A DNA stretch of 64,000 nt, taken from assembly GCF_023264675.1 (NCBI RefSeq), contig NZ_JAHFVG010000004.1, forward strand, positions 1 through 64,000. The letters are read 5' to 3'. Source of the stretch: Rhodococcus sp. (in: high G+C Gram-positive bacteria). GTDB taxonomy: Bacteria; Actinomycetota; Actinomycetes; Mycobacteriales; Mycobacteriaceae. Position numbers and translations under genes: made by a program. Every line of letters starts with the position of its first letter. The first letter of the stretch is position 1. Below the pieces are notes generated by a model that worked only from the letters and a program-made list of their open reading frames with translations, did not search any database and was not told the origin of the DNA. Shown here in pieces: positions 54,587 to 64,000 of the stretch.

Positions 54587-56686
54587 TTATCCCTTCACGT
54601 TGGTGATGGAGCGCTGAGCGGCAGCGGTGACGGCCTCGGCCGTGAATCCGTATTCGCGGAACAGCGTGTTGGCATCCGCGGACTCGCCGAAGTGCTCGAG
54701 CGAGATGATCTCGCCGAAGCCGCCGACGATCTTCCACCACGGCATCGCGATGCCTGCCTCGACCGAGACACGAGCCTTGACGGTCGGAGGAAGCACCTGG
54801 TCGCGGTAGTTCTGATCCTGGCTTTCGAACCATTCGACACACGGCATGGAAACGACGCGCGCAGCGATTCCCTGAGCTTCGAGTTGCTTCTGCGAATCGA
54901 CGGCGTACTGCAATTCCGAGCCGGTGGCGATCAGGATGACGTCGGGAGCGGCCTTGGACGACTCGACGAGTACGTAGCCGCCCTTGGAGACGCCCTCGAA
55001 GCTCGTGCCTTCCTGGATGGGAATGCCCTGACGAGTCAGCGCCAGCCCGACGGGGCCGCTGCTGCTCGACTTGGCGAGAACGGCCTGCCACGCGAATGCC
55101 GTCTCGTTGGCGTCGCCCGGCCGGACGACGGAGAGGTTGGGGATCGCGCGAAGAGCAGCGAGATGTTCGACAGGCTGGTGGGTGGGGCCGTCCTCACCGA
55201 GGCCGATCGAGTCGTGGGTCCACACGTAGATCGGATCGATGTCCATGAGCGAGGCCAGGCGCACGGCCGGACGCATGTAGTCGGAGAACTGCATGAACGT
55301 TCCGCCGTAGGCACGGGTCGGACCGTGCATGACGATGCCCGAGAGGATCGACCCCATCGCGTGCTCACGAATTCCGAAGTGAAGCGTGCGCCCGTACGGC
55401 TCGGCATCCCAGTCGTCGGTCGAGATCGACGTCGGTCCGAAGGACTTCGCGCCCTTGATGGTCGTGTTGTTGCTGCCGGCGAGGTCGGCGGAGCCGCCCC
55501 ACAGCTCGGGCAGTACCGGTCCGACGGCGCTGAGTACCTCACCCGATGCCGCGCGTGTCGCGATGGCCTTGCTGCCCGGCTCCCAGGTCGGAAGAACATC
55601 GGTCCAGCCGACGGGCAGTTCGCCTGCGGTCAGACGATCGAGCAACTTCTTTCGCTCCGGCTCGCGAGCAGCCCAGGCGTCGAACTCGGTGTTCCACTCG
55701 GCATGAGCCTTGCGTCCACGCTCCTGCAGTCCCCGAGTGTGCGAGATGACCTCGTCGGTCACCTCGAACTTCTTCTCCGGGTCGAAGTCGAGAGCCTTCT
55801 TGACCTTCGCGATTTCCTCGTCGCCGAGGGCAGCGCCGTGGACGGCTCCGGTATTCATCATCGTCGGTGCCGGGAAGCCGATGATCGTGCGAAGCACGAT
55901 GATCGACGGCTTGTCGGTCACTGCCTTCGCAGCCTGAATGGCCTCCTCGATGGCGGTGACGTTCTCGCCGCCTTCGACTACCTGCACGTGCCAGCCGTAT
56001 GCCTCGTAGCGAGCGGCGGTGTTCTCCGACAGAGCGATGTCGGTCGCGTGCTCGATGGAAATCTTGTTGTCGTCGTAGAACAAGATCAGGTTGCCGAGCT
56101 GCTGGGTTCCGGCAAGCGAGGAAGCCTCGGAGGTGACTCCCTCCTCGATGTCTCCATCGGACGCGATGACGTAGATGAAGTGGTCGAACGGGCTTTCGCC
56201 GAGCGCAGGCTCGGGATCGAACAGTCCGCGTTCACGCCGCGAGGCCATCGACATGCCGACGGCCGAAGCCAGACCCTGTCCCAGCGGACCGGTGGTGATC
56301 TCGACGCCGTCGGTGTGGCGGAACTCGGGGTGTCCCGGTGTCTTCGACTTGAACGTGCGAAGCGATTCGATGTCGATCAGTTCGAGACCGAACCCGCCCA
56401 AGTAGAGCTGTAGGTACAGCGTCAGGCTCGAGTGTCCGCAGGAGAGTACGAAGCGGTCACGTCCGATCCAGTGGGTGTCGGTCGGATCGTGGCGCATCGT
56501 GCGCTGGAAAAGTGTGTAGGCAAGCGGGGCCAGGCTCATCGCTGTTCCCGGGTGACCGTTGCCGACCTTCTGAACCGCATCCGCAGCGAGGACTCTGACG
56601 GTATCGACCGCCCTTGTGTCCAAGTCCGTCCAGTCGCTGGGGTGGTGCGCCGTGGTGAGGACGTCAATATCGTCTGTGATCGACAC
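54587..56686 (-). CDS. tkt: Transketolase
   Basis: 699 aa from GTG 56686, chosen for its AGGAGA site and because the N-terminus then matches relatives ([20 protein letters not shown]). Thiamine-diphosphate enzyme: [19 protein letters not shown], the cofactor motif [19 protein letters not shown], and [15 protein letters not shown]. First gene of the pentose phosphate operon; a TAGGCT at 56778-56783 (minus strand) may be its -10. Confidence 0.95.
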   Translation of the reverse strand: MSITDDIDVLTTAHHPSDWTDLDTRAVDTVRVLAADAVQKVGNGHPGTAMSLAPLAYTLFQRTMRHDPTDTHWIGRDRFVLSCGHSSLTLYLQLYLGGFGLELIDIESLRTFKSKTPGHPEFRHTDGVEITTGPLGQGLASAVGMSMASRRERGLFDPEPALGESPFDHFIYVIASDGDIEEGVTSEASSLAGTQQLGNLILFYDDNKISIEHATDIALSENTAARYEAYGWHVQVVEGGENVTAIEEAIQAAKAVTDKPSIIVLRTIIGFPAPTMMNTGAVHGAALGDEEIAKVKKALDFDPEKKFEVTDEVISHTRGLQERGRKAHAEWNTEFDAWAAREPERKKLLDRLTAGELPVGWTDVLPTWEPGSKAIATRAASGEVLSAVGPVLPELWGGSADLAGSNNTTIKGAKSFGPTSISTDDWDAEPYGRTLHFGIREHAMGSILSGIVMHGPTRAYGGTFMQFSDYMRPAVRLASLMDIDPIYVWTHDSIGLGEDGPTHQPVEHLAALRAIPNLSVVRPGDANETAFAWQAVLAKSSSSGPVGLALTRQGIPIQEGTSFEGVSKGGYVLVESSKAAPDVILIATGSELQYAVDSQKQLEAQGIAARVVSMPCVEWFESQDQNYRDQVLPPTVKARVSVEAGIAMPWWKIVGGFGEIISLEHFGESADANTLFREYGFTAEAVTAAAQRSITNVKG

Positions 56687-56983
56687 GAGCAGAGGTCTCC
56701 TGACATTCGTACGAGTGAGCTGACCGACCTGGCCTTCGCGTGCCCGATCGCCGTGGATCGAAAACACGTCGACCACCAGCCTAGTTCCGCTCGAGCCTAC
56801 TGTCGTGCCTTCCCCCTCTTGGCGTCCATCGTGTTACCGGGAGGCGACACCTTGCTCACTTTGGGTGCCCTGGGAATTGGTGACGGAAGGCTGGACGTCT
56901 ACCATCGCCTGTAGTAGTGCACACCGGGCATCTGTCATGTGTGCGCGCCGTTCATGTGTTTCTAGGCCGTGCAAGGAGTCGTA
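56687..56983. other. Divergent tkt/ctaB intergenic region
   Basis: 297 bp. The only recognisable signal is TAGGCT read on the minus strand (56778-56783), which would give tkt a leader of about 85 nt. No convincing promoter for ctaB, no small gene and no repeat was seen. Confidence 0.4.
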
Positions 56984-58015
56984 GTGCGAATTGGGCAGCA
57001 GCCGGGCGGCCACGGATTCGCTGGCAGCCCGCGGCAACCCGATGATCACGCGACCAGCGCCGACGGCGAACAGGTCGGTGCAGATCAGGCACCCGAGGCT
57101 CCGAAATCCGCAGGCAGGAGAGCGATCGCGCTCCTGCTCGCCTACGTGGCGCTCACCAAGCCGCGAGTCATCGAACTGTTGCTGGTCACCACGATCCCGG
57201 CGATGCTGCTGGCCGATCGAGGGCACGTACAGCCAGGCCTGATCCTGACCACTCTGTTCGGTGGAATGCTGGCCGCAGCCAGCGCGAACTGTCTGAACAT
57301 GGTGGCCGATGCCGACATCGACAAGGTCATGGCGCGCACCGCCAAGCGTCCGTTGGCACGCGGTGCGATGCCGGTCTCACATGCCTTCGTCTTCGGCGTG
57401 ACACTCGGGGTCGTCGCATTCTTCTGGCTCTGGTTCACGACCAACCTGCTCAGCGGCATTCTCGCTGTCGTCACCATCTGCTTCTATATCTTCGTATACA
57501 CACTGGTCCTCAAGCGTCGGACCTCGCAGAACGTGGTGTGGGGAGGTGCGGCCGGCTGTATGCCGGTGATGATCGGCTGGTCGGCGGTCACCGGAACCAT
57601 CGGATGGCAGGCACTGGTGATGTTCCTCGTCATCTTCCTGTGGACGCCGCCTCACACCTGGGCGCTCATGCTTCGCTACAAAGAGGACTATCAGGCAGCC
57701 AACGTGCCGATGCTCCCTGCTGTGGCGTCGGAGACCAAGGTCACCAAGCACATCGTGGTGTACGCGTGGGCAACCGTTCTCGCGACGTTGGCTCTCGCTC
57801 CTGGATCGGGCGTGATCTACGCCGTGGTGGCGCTTGCGTCGGGAATCTGGTTTCTCGTCGTCGCGCACCGCCTGTATGCCGGGGTCCGCGGCGGGACCCC
57901 GGTCAAGCCACTCAAACTGTTCATCCTGTCGAACGAATACCTCGCGCTGGTCTTCTGCGGTCTTGCAGTCGACTCGGTGATCGGCTGGGACACCCTCTCG
58001 CAGTTGCTGTCCTGA
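56984..58015 (+). CDS. ctaB: Protoheme IX farnesyltransferase (heme O synthase)
   Basis: 343 aa. After a hydrophilic N-terminal tail (about 40 aa) come about nine transmembrane helices of the UbiA superfamily. The prenyl-diphosphate motif [20 protein letters not shown] and the second loop [17 protein letters not shown] carry the Asp pairs. Makes heme O for cytochrome oxidase; ctaA nearby does the next step. GTG 56984 has AAGGAG five bases upstream and is preferred over GTG 56969. Confidence 0.94.
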   Translation: MRIGQQPGGHGFAGSPRQPDDHATSADGEQVGADQAPEAPKSAGRRAIALLLAYVALTKPRVIELLLVTTIPAMLLADRGHVQPGLILTTLFGGMLAAASANCLNMVADADIDKVMARTAKRPLARGAMPVSHAFVFGVTLGVVAFFWLWFTTNLLSGILAVVTICFYIFVYTLVLKRRTSQNVVWGGAAGCMPVMIGWSAVTGTIGWQALVMFLVIFLWTPPHTWALMLRYKEDYQAANVPMLPAVASETKVTKHIVVYAWATVLATLALAPGSGVIYAVVALASGIWFLVVAHRLYAGVRGGTPVKPLKLFILSNEYLALVFCGLAVDSVIGWDTLSQLLS

Positions 58016-58031
58016 CCCGCGCCGGAGTCGC

Positions 58032-58997
58032 TCACGGCACCAATACGACCGATCCTGTGGTCCGCCGAGATTCCAGGGCGGTGTGCGCCGCCGCGGCATC
58101 GGCCAAGGGGTAGCTCGCGCCGACCCTGATGTCGAGGACACCGTCCACCACCGCTTTGAACACCGCACCGGCACGCCATTCGAGTTCGCTACGGTCCCGG
58201 ACGTAGTGTCCGAGCGTCGGGCGCGTCAGAAAGATCGACCCGGCCGAATTGAGGCGTTGTGGGTCGAACGGCGGTACCGGGCCACTCGCTGCTCCGAAGA
58301 GGGCGAGGGTTCCGCGGATACGGAGCGAAGCCAGGCTCTGCTCGAAGGTGGCAGCACCGACCCCGTCGTACACCGCGTGTACTCCTTCGCCGTCGGTCAG
58401 TGCACGCACCCGCTCCGCGATGTCGTCCTCGTACCGCAGGACATCGCGTGCACCGGCGGACAGGGAGAGTTTTTCCTTTTCCGGCGTCGACACGGTGGTG
58501 ATCACCTGAACACCTTTGGCCACTGCGAGTTGCGTCAAGAGCAAACCGACCCCTCCGGCTCCCGCATGAACCAGAACGGTCTCGCCGGAAGCGGCGGGGT
58601 AGGTGGACTCGATCAGATAGTGAGCCGTCATGCCTTGTAGCAGGGCCGAGGCGGCCTTCTCGGCCGGAACGCCGTCGGGGACCGCCACCGCGACGCGCGC
58701 CGGAACGACGACTTTCTCCGCGTAACTGCCGGGCGCCGACGCCCAGGCAACACGCTGCCCGACGACGAACTCCGTGACGCCGGGGCCGACGTGTTCGACG
58801 ATTCCGGCGCCTTCGTCACCCGGGATGTACGGGAGCGGCCGGCTGTACTGCCCGCTGCGGAAGTAAGTATCGATGAAATTTATGCCTGCTGCTTCCACCC
58901 GGACCAGCAATTCGCCGGTCCCGGGGACAGGCTCGGGCAGTTCGATCGGTGTCAGAACGTCGGGGCCGCCGTTTTCACGGATCTCGATTGCACGCAT
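58032..58997 (-). CDS. qor: Quinone oxidoreductase (zinc-free MDR)
   Basis: 321 aa from ATG 58997. GroES-like N-terminal domain, then a Rossmann domain with VLVHAGAGGVGLLLTQLA (near residue 143). YIPGDEGAGIVEHVGPGV is the QOR signature. The zinc-ligand Cys residues of alcohol dehydrogenases are absent. Convergent with ctaB, 16 bp apart. Physiological quinone or enone substrate unknown. Confidence 0.92.
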   Translation of the reverse strand: MRAIEIRENGGPDVLTPIELPEPVPGTGELLVRVEAAGINFIDTYFRSGQYSRPLPYIPGDEGAGIVEHVGPGVTEFVVGQRVAWASAPGSYAEKVVVPARVAVAVPDGVPAEKAASALLQGMTAHYLIESTYPAASGETVLVHAGAGGVGLLLTQLAVAKGVQVITTVSTPEKEKLSLSAGARDVLRYEDDIAERVRALTDGEGVHAVYDGVGAATFEQSLASLRIRGTLALFGAASGPVPPFDPQRLNSAGSIFLTRPTLGHYVRDRSELEWRAGAVFKAVVDGVLDIRVGASYPLADAAAAHTALESRRTTGSVVLVP

Positions 58998-59069
58998 GGG
59001 TTCGTTTCTACACGCCGGCACCGAGCAGGCTGGTGACGACCGAAGGTTACCGGGCGGTACCATCGGCCA

Positions 59070-59459
59070 ATGGCGACCGAAGCAGAGAACACAGACGGCG
59101 GGGCAGTGAGCGAAGGGGCAGAGCCGAAGATCGAGGTGCCGGCCGGCGCTCTTTCCGCAGTGAAAGCGTTCGTCGGTGAACACGGTGGCACCGGCAATGT
59201 CGTAATTCAACCCATCGGACGCGTGGGCACACGGGTAACTCTCGTCGGTGCCGATGGTGTTCTGGGAGATCAGGTCGTGGCGAACAACGACATCGCCCAT
59301 GCATTGGTGAAGGAAGCAGGCGCACTTACCGAGTCGGAATGGGACCGTGAACTGGTCAGTTCCGTCAATCCGGCGCCAGGTCACTACCGAAAAATGGCGG
59401 GATGGGTGGCGCGCCAGACCAGGTTCCCGAAAGCGCGAAACGCGGCGCTCGAAAAATAG
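59070..59459 (+). CDS. Conserved small protein of unknown function
   Basis: 129 aa, divergent from qor (72 bp apart) and convergent with ctaA. An acidic N-terminal tail (about 1-20), a compact middle with VVIQPIGRVGTRVTLVGADG, then SEWDRELVSSVNPAPGHYRKMAGWVARQ. No signal peptide or membrane helix. It matches the conserved mycobacterial protein between qor and ctaA (Rv1455 position). No function can be assigned. Confidence 0.8.
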   Translation: MATEAENTDGGAVSEGAEPKIEVPAGALSAVKAFVGEHGGTGNVVIQPIGRVGTRVTLVGADGVLGDQVVANNDIAHALVKEAGALTESEWDRELVSSVNPAPGHYRKMAGWVARQTRFPKARNAALEK

Positions 59460-59508
59460 TCCGAAAACAGGGGAACCGATCGCATCGGCAGCGCGTCCGT
59501 ATAAGTGG

Positions 59509-59550
59509 GAGAGGTAGTCGGTCATCTGAGGGGGAGACCGGCTGCCTCTC
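59509..59550. terminator. Bidirectional terminator hairpin
   Basis: 15-bp stem (59509-59523 gagaggtagtcggtc, 59536-59550 gaccggctgcctctc) whose only two irregular pairs are G-U. It lies between convergent genes and can be extended outward by a pair or two. Confidence 0.7.
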
Positions 59551-59573
59551 CTCTCGTCTGCAGTTGGTTGCCG

Positions 59574-60587
59574 TCAGCGGGGGTCGGCGTCGGCCACGTC
59601 ATCGGCGTGCTCGGCCACCGTCACCGCGGGCGTCCTTACTCGGCACGCTGCCCACACCGCCGCTGTTGCAGCCGTGCACGCACCTGCACCCGCGACGTGT
59701 ACGGCCACGAGTGCCGCCGGGACGTCGGTGAAGTATTGGACGATTCCGACGAGTGCCTGTGACAGGACGAATGCGAGCAAAACCTTCAACCTGGTTTTGA
59801 TCGTCTCCGAGGCCTTGACCGCGTAGAGCCCGAATCCCAGGCCGACGAGCAGAGCCAGATACGCCACCAGCAGCTCGGCGTGGAGGTGGACGAGAGTCAC
59901 GATCTCCACTTCGAAACGCGGCACCGGTTTGTCGATGCTCTTGTCCCCCGCGTGGGGTCCTGCGCCGGTGACCATCGTGCCGGCCACGAGAACTGCTGCA
60001 AGCAACACACCGGACAATCCGGTCAGCATGCGCAGCGGTTCGGGAACGACCTTGATCGTCTCGGCTGCGTCGTCGGTCTCGCCGACCTTGAAGTAGAGCA
60101 GCGAGGCCAACCAGACCATCGCCATCGATGCCACGAGGTGAATCGCCACCGTCCACCAGAGCAGTCCGGTGAGGACGGTGAGACCGCCGATCACCGCCTG
60201 TGCGACGGTACCGAGGGGCATCAGCCAGGCGAACCGAATCACGTGGCGTCGGCGTCGCGCGCGCGTGACCGCCAACACGATTGCGGCTGCGGAGAGAACG
60301 ACGACGAACGTCAGCATTCGGTTCCCGAATTCGACGGCCTGATGCAGCACCGGAACTTCGGACACTCCGACCGGGGTGAAGCTGCCGGGGAAGCACTGCG
60401 GCCAGGTCGGGCATCCGAGCCCCGATGCCGTCACACGCACTATCGCGCCGGTGACGGCGACTCCACCCTGGGTGAGGATGACGATGAACGCCAAGATCTT
60501 CTGCACCCGTAGCGACGGCAGAGGTAGCAGGTCGACAGCACGGAGAAACGCTCGATACAGCACGTAGCGATGGTAAACGGCGGTCAA
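59574..60587 (-). CDS. ctaA: Heme A synthase
   Basis: 337 aa with eight transmembrane helices. Oxidises heme O to heme A for cytochrome aa3. Conserved GAIVRVTASGLGCPTWPQCF with its Cys pair, HQAVEFGNRMLTF with His, and further His in WWTVAIHLVASM and VTLVHLHAELL. TTG 60587 is assigned with some doubt; a GTG eight codons later is possible. Confidence 0.93.
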   Translation of the reverse strand: MTAVYHRYVLYRAFLRAVDLLPLPSLRVQKILAFIVILTQGGVAVTGAIVRVTASGLGCPTWPQCFPGSFTPVGVSEVPVLHQAVEFGNRMLTFVVVLSAAAIVLAVTRARRRRHVIRFAWLMPLGTVAQAVIGGLTVLTGLLWWTVAIHLVASMAMVWLASLLYFKVGETDDAAETIKVVPEPLRMLTGLSGVLLAAVLVAGTMVTGAGPHAGDKSIDKPVPRFEVEIVTLVHLHAELLVAYLALLVGLGFGLYAVKASETIKTRLKVLLAFVLSQALVGIVQYFTDVPAALVAVHVAGAGACTAATAAVWAACRVRTPAVTVAEHADDVADADPR

Positions 60588-60655
60588 CTACAGAGTGTCG
60601 TTGACCCCTGATGTCGTCGACCTGGTGGGTTCCCGAACTCTGAGCGAGGAAGCGG

Positions 60656-61456
60656 TCAGGTGAAGCGGAACGTGCGCACTGCCAACCACCCGGCAACGAC
60701 AGCCCAGCCCGCGAGCACGATGATTCCGAACCAGTCCCACGAACCCGAGACTGCCTGTCCGAGTGCTTCGGCCAGAGCGCCGGAGGGGACGAGGCGTGCA
60801 ACGGTATGCAGAGCAGTCGGCAGATCGTCGGACAACACGACCAGCGACCCGATGCCGAGCATGATGAACCACAGGATGTTCGCCAGTGCCAGCACGATCT
60901 CGGCGCGCAGAGTTCCACCGAGCAGCAGGCCGAGGGTCGCGAACGTGACGGTCCCCAGTGCGATCACCGCTGCGCCGGATGCGAGCCCGATTAGGTCGGG
61001 TCGCCAGCCGAGCAGCAGCCCGATCGAACCGAGGACGACCGACTGGAGAATCACCACCAGCATGACCGCGACGCTCTTGCCTGCGATGATTCCCCACCTC
61101 GGCAGTGGAGTGGCACCGAGGCGTTTGAGTGCTCCGTAGCGACGGTCGAATCCGACCGCAATTGCCTGGCCGGTGAATGCAGTCGACATCACGGCCACCA
61201 TCATCACCGCAGGCACGACCTGATCGACGGGGTGATCACCCATGGCGCCGAGCGGAAGCAACGAAAGGCCGATCAGCAGCGTGATCGGAATGAACATCGT
61301 CAGGAGCAACTGCTCACCGTTGCGCAGCAGCAGTTTCAGCTCGAGCATCGACTGGGCGGACAACATGGTCCACGGCGAACTCGGACTCGGATCCGGCTCG
61401 AACAACCCGTCGTCGAATCTGTTGGTGGTCAGGCGAACATCTCGCCGCGCTGTCAT
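60656..61456 (-). CDS. ABC-2 type exporter permease
   Basis: 266 aa with about six transmembrane helices. ABC-2 block: GQAIAVGFDRRYGALKRLGATPLPRW. ATG 61456 overlaps the stop of the ATPase gene (ATGA), so the two form one transporter. In mycobacteria the homologous pair sits at the same place (Rv1456c-Rv1458c region). Cargo unknown. Confidence 0.9.
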   Translation of the reverse strand: MTARRDVRLTTNRFDDGLFEPDPSPSSPWTMLSAQSMLELKLLLRNGEQLLLTMFIPITLLIGLSLLPLGAMGDHPVDQVVPAVMMVAVMSTAFTGQAIAVGFDRRYGALKRLGATPLPRWGIIAGKSVAVMLVVILQSVVLGSIGLLLGWRPDLIGLASGAAVIALGTVTFATLGLLLGGTLRAEIVLALANILWFIMLGIGSLVVLSDDLPTALHTVARLVPSGALAEALGQAVSGSWDWFGIIVLAGWAVVAGWLAVRTFRFT

Positions 61457-62397
61457 CGTCTGAGCTCCCTGCCGGTCAATTCGAGAAACACGTCTTCCAG
61501 GCGCCGCTGGTCGACCTGCAGTTCGGTCGCGAGGACATCCTGCTGCGCGCACCACGAGGTGACGGTGACGAGAATTCCTGGTTCGATGACGCCCTCGATC
61601 ACGTAGGAACCCGGAGTCTCTTCGATCGGATGGTATTCGTCGGGAAGTGCAGCATCGAGCTGTGACAGTTCCAGTCCCGAAGGCGCGCTGAAGCGCAGTC
61701 GACCTTCGGCGCCTTGTTTGGTCAGTTCGGACGCGGTACCCGAAGCGACGATGCGGCCGTGGTCGATGATGACCAGTTCGTCGGCCAGTTGCTCGGCTTC
61801 GTCCATGAGATGAGTGGTGAGAAGTACGCCGACTCCGTCGCGACGCAATGCGTCGATCAACTCCCACACCAGGAGTCGTGCCTGCGCATCGAGACCCGCA
61901 GTTGGTTCGTCGAGGAATACGAGTTCGGGGCGCCCGACGATGGCGCACGCGAGGGCGAGACGCTGCTGCTGACCACCGGAGAGTCTGCGGTAGGGAGTCT
62001 TGACGGCACGTTCGAGGCCCAGGCAGTCGAGCAACCAATCCGGGTCGAGCGGATTTGCCGAGTACGAAGCGACGAGTCGAAGCATCTCGCCTGCTTTGGA
62101 TCCCGGGTACGCGCCGCCGCCCTGCAGCATGACGCCGATTCGCGGACGAAGCTGGGACGACTGAGTGATCGGGTCGAGACCGAGAACACTGACGGTCCCG
62201 CTGTCCGGAACGACGAATCCCTCGCACATTTCGACCGTCGTCGTCTTTCCGGCCCCGTTGGGACCGAGCAGCGCGAGAACTTGACCGCGGTCGACGGTCA
62301 AACCGAGTCCGTCGACCGCAGGTACATCGCCGTAGGTCTTTCGTACGTTCGTCAGTTGCACAGCTGGGTGCGTCGACGTCGACGCACGTCTTGTCAT
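61453..62397 (-). CDS. ABC exporter ATP-binding protein
   Basis: 314 aa. Walker A LLGPNGAGKTTTVEM, signature LSGGQQQRLALA, Walker B LVFLDEPTAGLD and H-loop TTHLMDEAEQLADE are all intact, with a C-terminal extension of about 80 residues typical of drug/lipid exporters. ATG 62397 is listed; GTG 62415 overlaps the mptB stop (GTGA) and may be the coupled start, adding six residues. Confidence 0.93.
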   Translation of the reverse strand: MTRRASTSTHPAVQLTNVRKTYGDVPAVDGLGLTVDRGQVLALLGPNGAGKTTTVEMCEGFVVPDSGTVSVLGLDPITQSSQLRPRIGVMLQGGGAYPGSKAGEMLRLVASYSANPLDPDWLLDCLGLERAVKTPYRRLSGGQQQRLALACAIVGRPELVFLDEPTAGLDAQARLLVWELIDALRRDGVGVLLTTHLMDEAEQLADELVIIDHGRIVASGTASELTKQGAEGRLRFSAPSGLELSQLDAALPDEYHPIEETPGSYVIEGVIEPGILVTVTSWCAQQDVLATELQVDQRRLEDVFLELTGRELRR

Positions 62398-62411
62398 GTT
62401 GGCACCGGCGA

Positions 62412-64000
62412 TCACGAGGAACCAGCGTATTCCCCTGCGGGTAGCGCCGATTCCTCCGGTCCAGAGTTGGCGCGCCACGGCATGCGTCGTCGCGTCGTCA
62501 GATACAGGATGCCGATGGTGAGGATCGTCACGATCGCTGCCTGCACGATCTGGAAGGGCAGGTACTCGCTTCCGTTCGGCATGAGGATCACGCTGACGAT
62601 GGAGGAGAACACGATGGCGGGCACGCGGAACGCCGGTCTGGTCGCCCAGGCCGCGAGTGGGGTGACCGCCCAGAGCAGATACCACGGCTGAACCACCGGA
62701 AAGAGGAGGACGAGAGCTGCGAGGGACACGCCGAGCGCCCCGACCGGATGCAGTCGTCCCTTCAAGACCGCGACGAGCATTCGCAGGGCAACGAAACCTG
62801 CCACTACCGCGGCGATCGGACGGGTGAGTCCGAGCACAGCAGTGGTGTGGTCGCCGAGTCCGAGCAGCACACCGGTGAATCCGGTGCCGAGGCCGAGGAT
62901 CGTCGGGATCGACATCCAGCTACGCACGACCCCGGCCGTGCCCAACGTGCCGATCCAGCCGAAACCCAATCCGCTGATCACGCTGACGCCGCCGATGATC
63001 ACGACGCTCACGACACCGAGCAATGCGGCCGCCGATGTCACTCCGCGGATCGATCCACCCCACCGTCTGGCGAGTGCCATTCCGACGAACCCCAACGCGA
63101 TGAGCGACGGAATCTTGACCGTCGACGACAGCGCGATCAATCCGGCACCGGAGAGAAGGAGAACCAGGTTCATCCCGCGAATGGGCGCCGTCGACTCGAT
63201 CGCACGCAACGCCAACTCGGTTCCCGCGAGCATGAGGCCGATCATCAAGGCTTCGTTGTGGATACCGGCCACGAGATGGAACAGCAGCAACGGGTTCGCC
63301 GCCCCGAGCCACAGTGCGCTGACTGCCGCGACGCCGCATCGTTTGGCCAGGCGGGGGAGCGCCCAGACGATCAATGCGACACCGGCAAGCGCGAGCAGCC
63401 TGTGCAGAAAGATTCCCGCGACGATGTTGTCGCCCGTGAGCCAGGTGATCCCACGGCCCATCCACAGGAACAACGGTCCGTAGGGCGCAGGCGTGTCTCT
63501 CCAGATGTTCGGCACCGTGCGCGTGAGTACGTTGTCGACACCGAGTGCGCCTGCGGGACCGATGGCATAAGGATCGAGGCCCCGCGCGGTGATCTCGCTC
63601 TGCGCCAGGTACGAGTACACGTCGCGGCTGAACATCGGAGGTGCGACGCACAACGGCAGAATCCAGAGGAGAAGGGTCCGGTCGAGCTGGGACCGTGTCA
63701 GTCGTCTCGGCACATTTCCGTCACGGAGACGACCCACGGCGAATCGGCCCAGAAGCAGCCACGCTATGACGACCATGACGGTTCCGGTCATGGTGACGGT
63801 GAGAGCAGTCGTTGCCATCCGCGACGGGAGGCTGAGGATGCGGACGCCCACCACCGGGTTCTGCAACACCGGCTGTGCGCCCGCGCCGAGCGCGCCGACG
63901 GCCATCAGAATGGTCCCGGCTGCGCCGAAGCGGCGGATTCCGCGCAACTGAAGGTTCTCGGCCTTGTTCAGACCAGGAGCTTCCTTCTCGTCTCCATGCA
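62412..64000 (-). CDS. mptB: Alpha-(1->6)-mannosyltransferase MptB (5' end outside the window)
   Basis: Frame open to the right edge; at least 528 codons visible. Multi-helix GT-C membrane protein. LLLWILPLCVAPPMFSRDVYSYLAQ holds the loop-1 Asp expected of GT-C enzymes (split here over its strands), and PYGPLFLWMGR follows. It elongates the lipomannan backbone using polyprenyl-phosphate mannose, so a mycobacterial-type envelope is implied. TTG 63947 is not the start, since conserved-looking sequence (HGDEKEAPGLNKAENLQ) continues upstream. Confidence 0.88.
   Translation of the reverse strand, partial: HGDEKEAPGLNKAENLQLRGIRRFGAAGTILMAVGALGAGAQPVLQNPVVGVRILSLPSRMATTALTVTMTGTVMVVIAWLLLGRFAVGRLRDGNVPRRLTRSQLDRTLLLWILPLCVAPPMFSRDVYSYLAQSEITARGLDPYAIGPAGALGVDNVLTRTVPNIWRDTPAPYGPLFLWMGRGITWLTGDNIVAGIFLHRLLALAGVALIVWALPRLAKRCGVAAVSALWLGAANPLLLFHLVAGIHNEALMIGLMLAGTELALRAIESTAPIRGMNLVLLLSGAGLIALSSTVKIPSLIALGFVGMALARRWGGSIRGVTSAAALLGVVSVVIIGGVSVISGLGFGWIGTLGTAGVVRSWMSIPTILGLGTGFTGVLLGLGDHTTAVLGLTRPIAAVVAGFVALRMLVAVLKGRLHPVGALGVSLAALVLLFPVVQPWYLLWAVTPLAAWATRPAFRVPAIVFSSIVSVILMPNGSEYLPFQIVQAAIVTILTIGILYLTTRRRMPWRANSGPEESALPAGEYAGSS

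Noticed and set aside
54581-56413. 610-codon plus-strand frame opposite tkt
   Set aside because: Antisense to the well-supported transketolase gene, with composition expected of a complement frame.

Overview
The window is a high-GC actinobacterial chromosome segment, most likely from Rhodococcus or a close relative in the Mycobacteriales. The basis is GC-rich third codon positions, frequent GTG and TTG starts, -10 hexamers of the TANNNT type and several probable leaderless genes. Gene order also matches the Mycobacterium tuberculosis blocks mltG-aroE-...-aroCKB-pepQ-efp-nusB and pyrR-...-metK-priA-fmt-rsmB-rpe-rib-uvrC-rapZ-yvcK-whiA-gap-pgk-tpi-secG-(ppc)-pgl-opcA-zwf-tal-tkt-ctaB-qor-ctaA-ABC-mptB. 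The two blocks are separate in M. tuberculosis but joined here. The edges cut mltG (left) and mptB (right). No tRNA, rRNA, insertion sequence, prophage or CRISPR array was seen.

Layout. 1-5586: cell wall and shikimate genes (mltG, aroE, a small prepilin peptidase, aroC, aroK, aroB), closed by a perfect 23-bp hairpin. 5679-8785: a convergent small membrane protein, then pepQ, efp and nusB. 8786-17630: the pyrimidine operon pyrR-pyrB-pyrC-(PH-like membrane protein)-carA-carB-pyrF, headed by a PyrR-binding loop next to the pyrR ribosome binding site. 17793-23838: mihF, gmk, rpoZ, coaBC, metK and priA. 23920-27457: an accessory patch with an exported cyclase-family protein, a membrane diguanylate cyclase and a PadR regulator. 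27547-29951: fmt and rsmB. 29989-32454: an aldo/keto reductase, a divergent MmyB-type regulator and a YjbR-like protein. 32466-37203: rpe and the riboflavin genes ribD, ribE, ribBA, ribH plus a second PH-domain membrane protein. 37252-42348: uvrC-rapZ-yvcK-whiA. 42483-48766: gap-pgk-tpiA, secG and ppc. 48812-49987: an epoxide hydrolase. 50238-56686 (minus strand): tkt-tal-zwf-opcA-pgl. 56984-64000: ctaB, qor, a conserved small protein, ctaA, an ABC exporter and mptB.

Most of the window is central metabolism and information processing, and no clearly new multi-gene system stands out. The best leads are regulatory. A terminator-grade hairpin with a T-run lies inside the first codons of priA, which also lacks any ATG, GTG or TTG start before its conserved N-terminus. 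A palindrome covers the -10 of a Gly/Arg-rich PadR protein, a PyrR loop sits at pyrR, an AT-rich 14-bp inverted repeat precedes fmt, and palindromes sit on the ppc and gap promoters. Two unrelated biosynthetic operons (pyr and rib) each carry a small membrane-anchored PH-like protein of unknown role.
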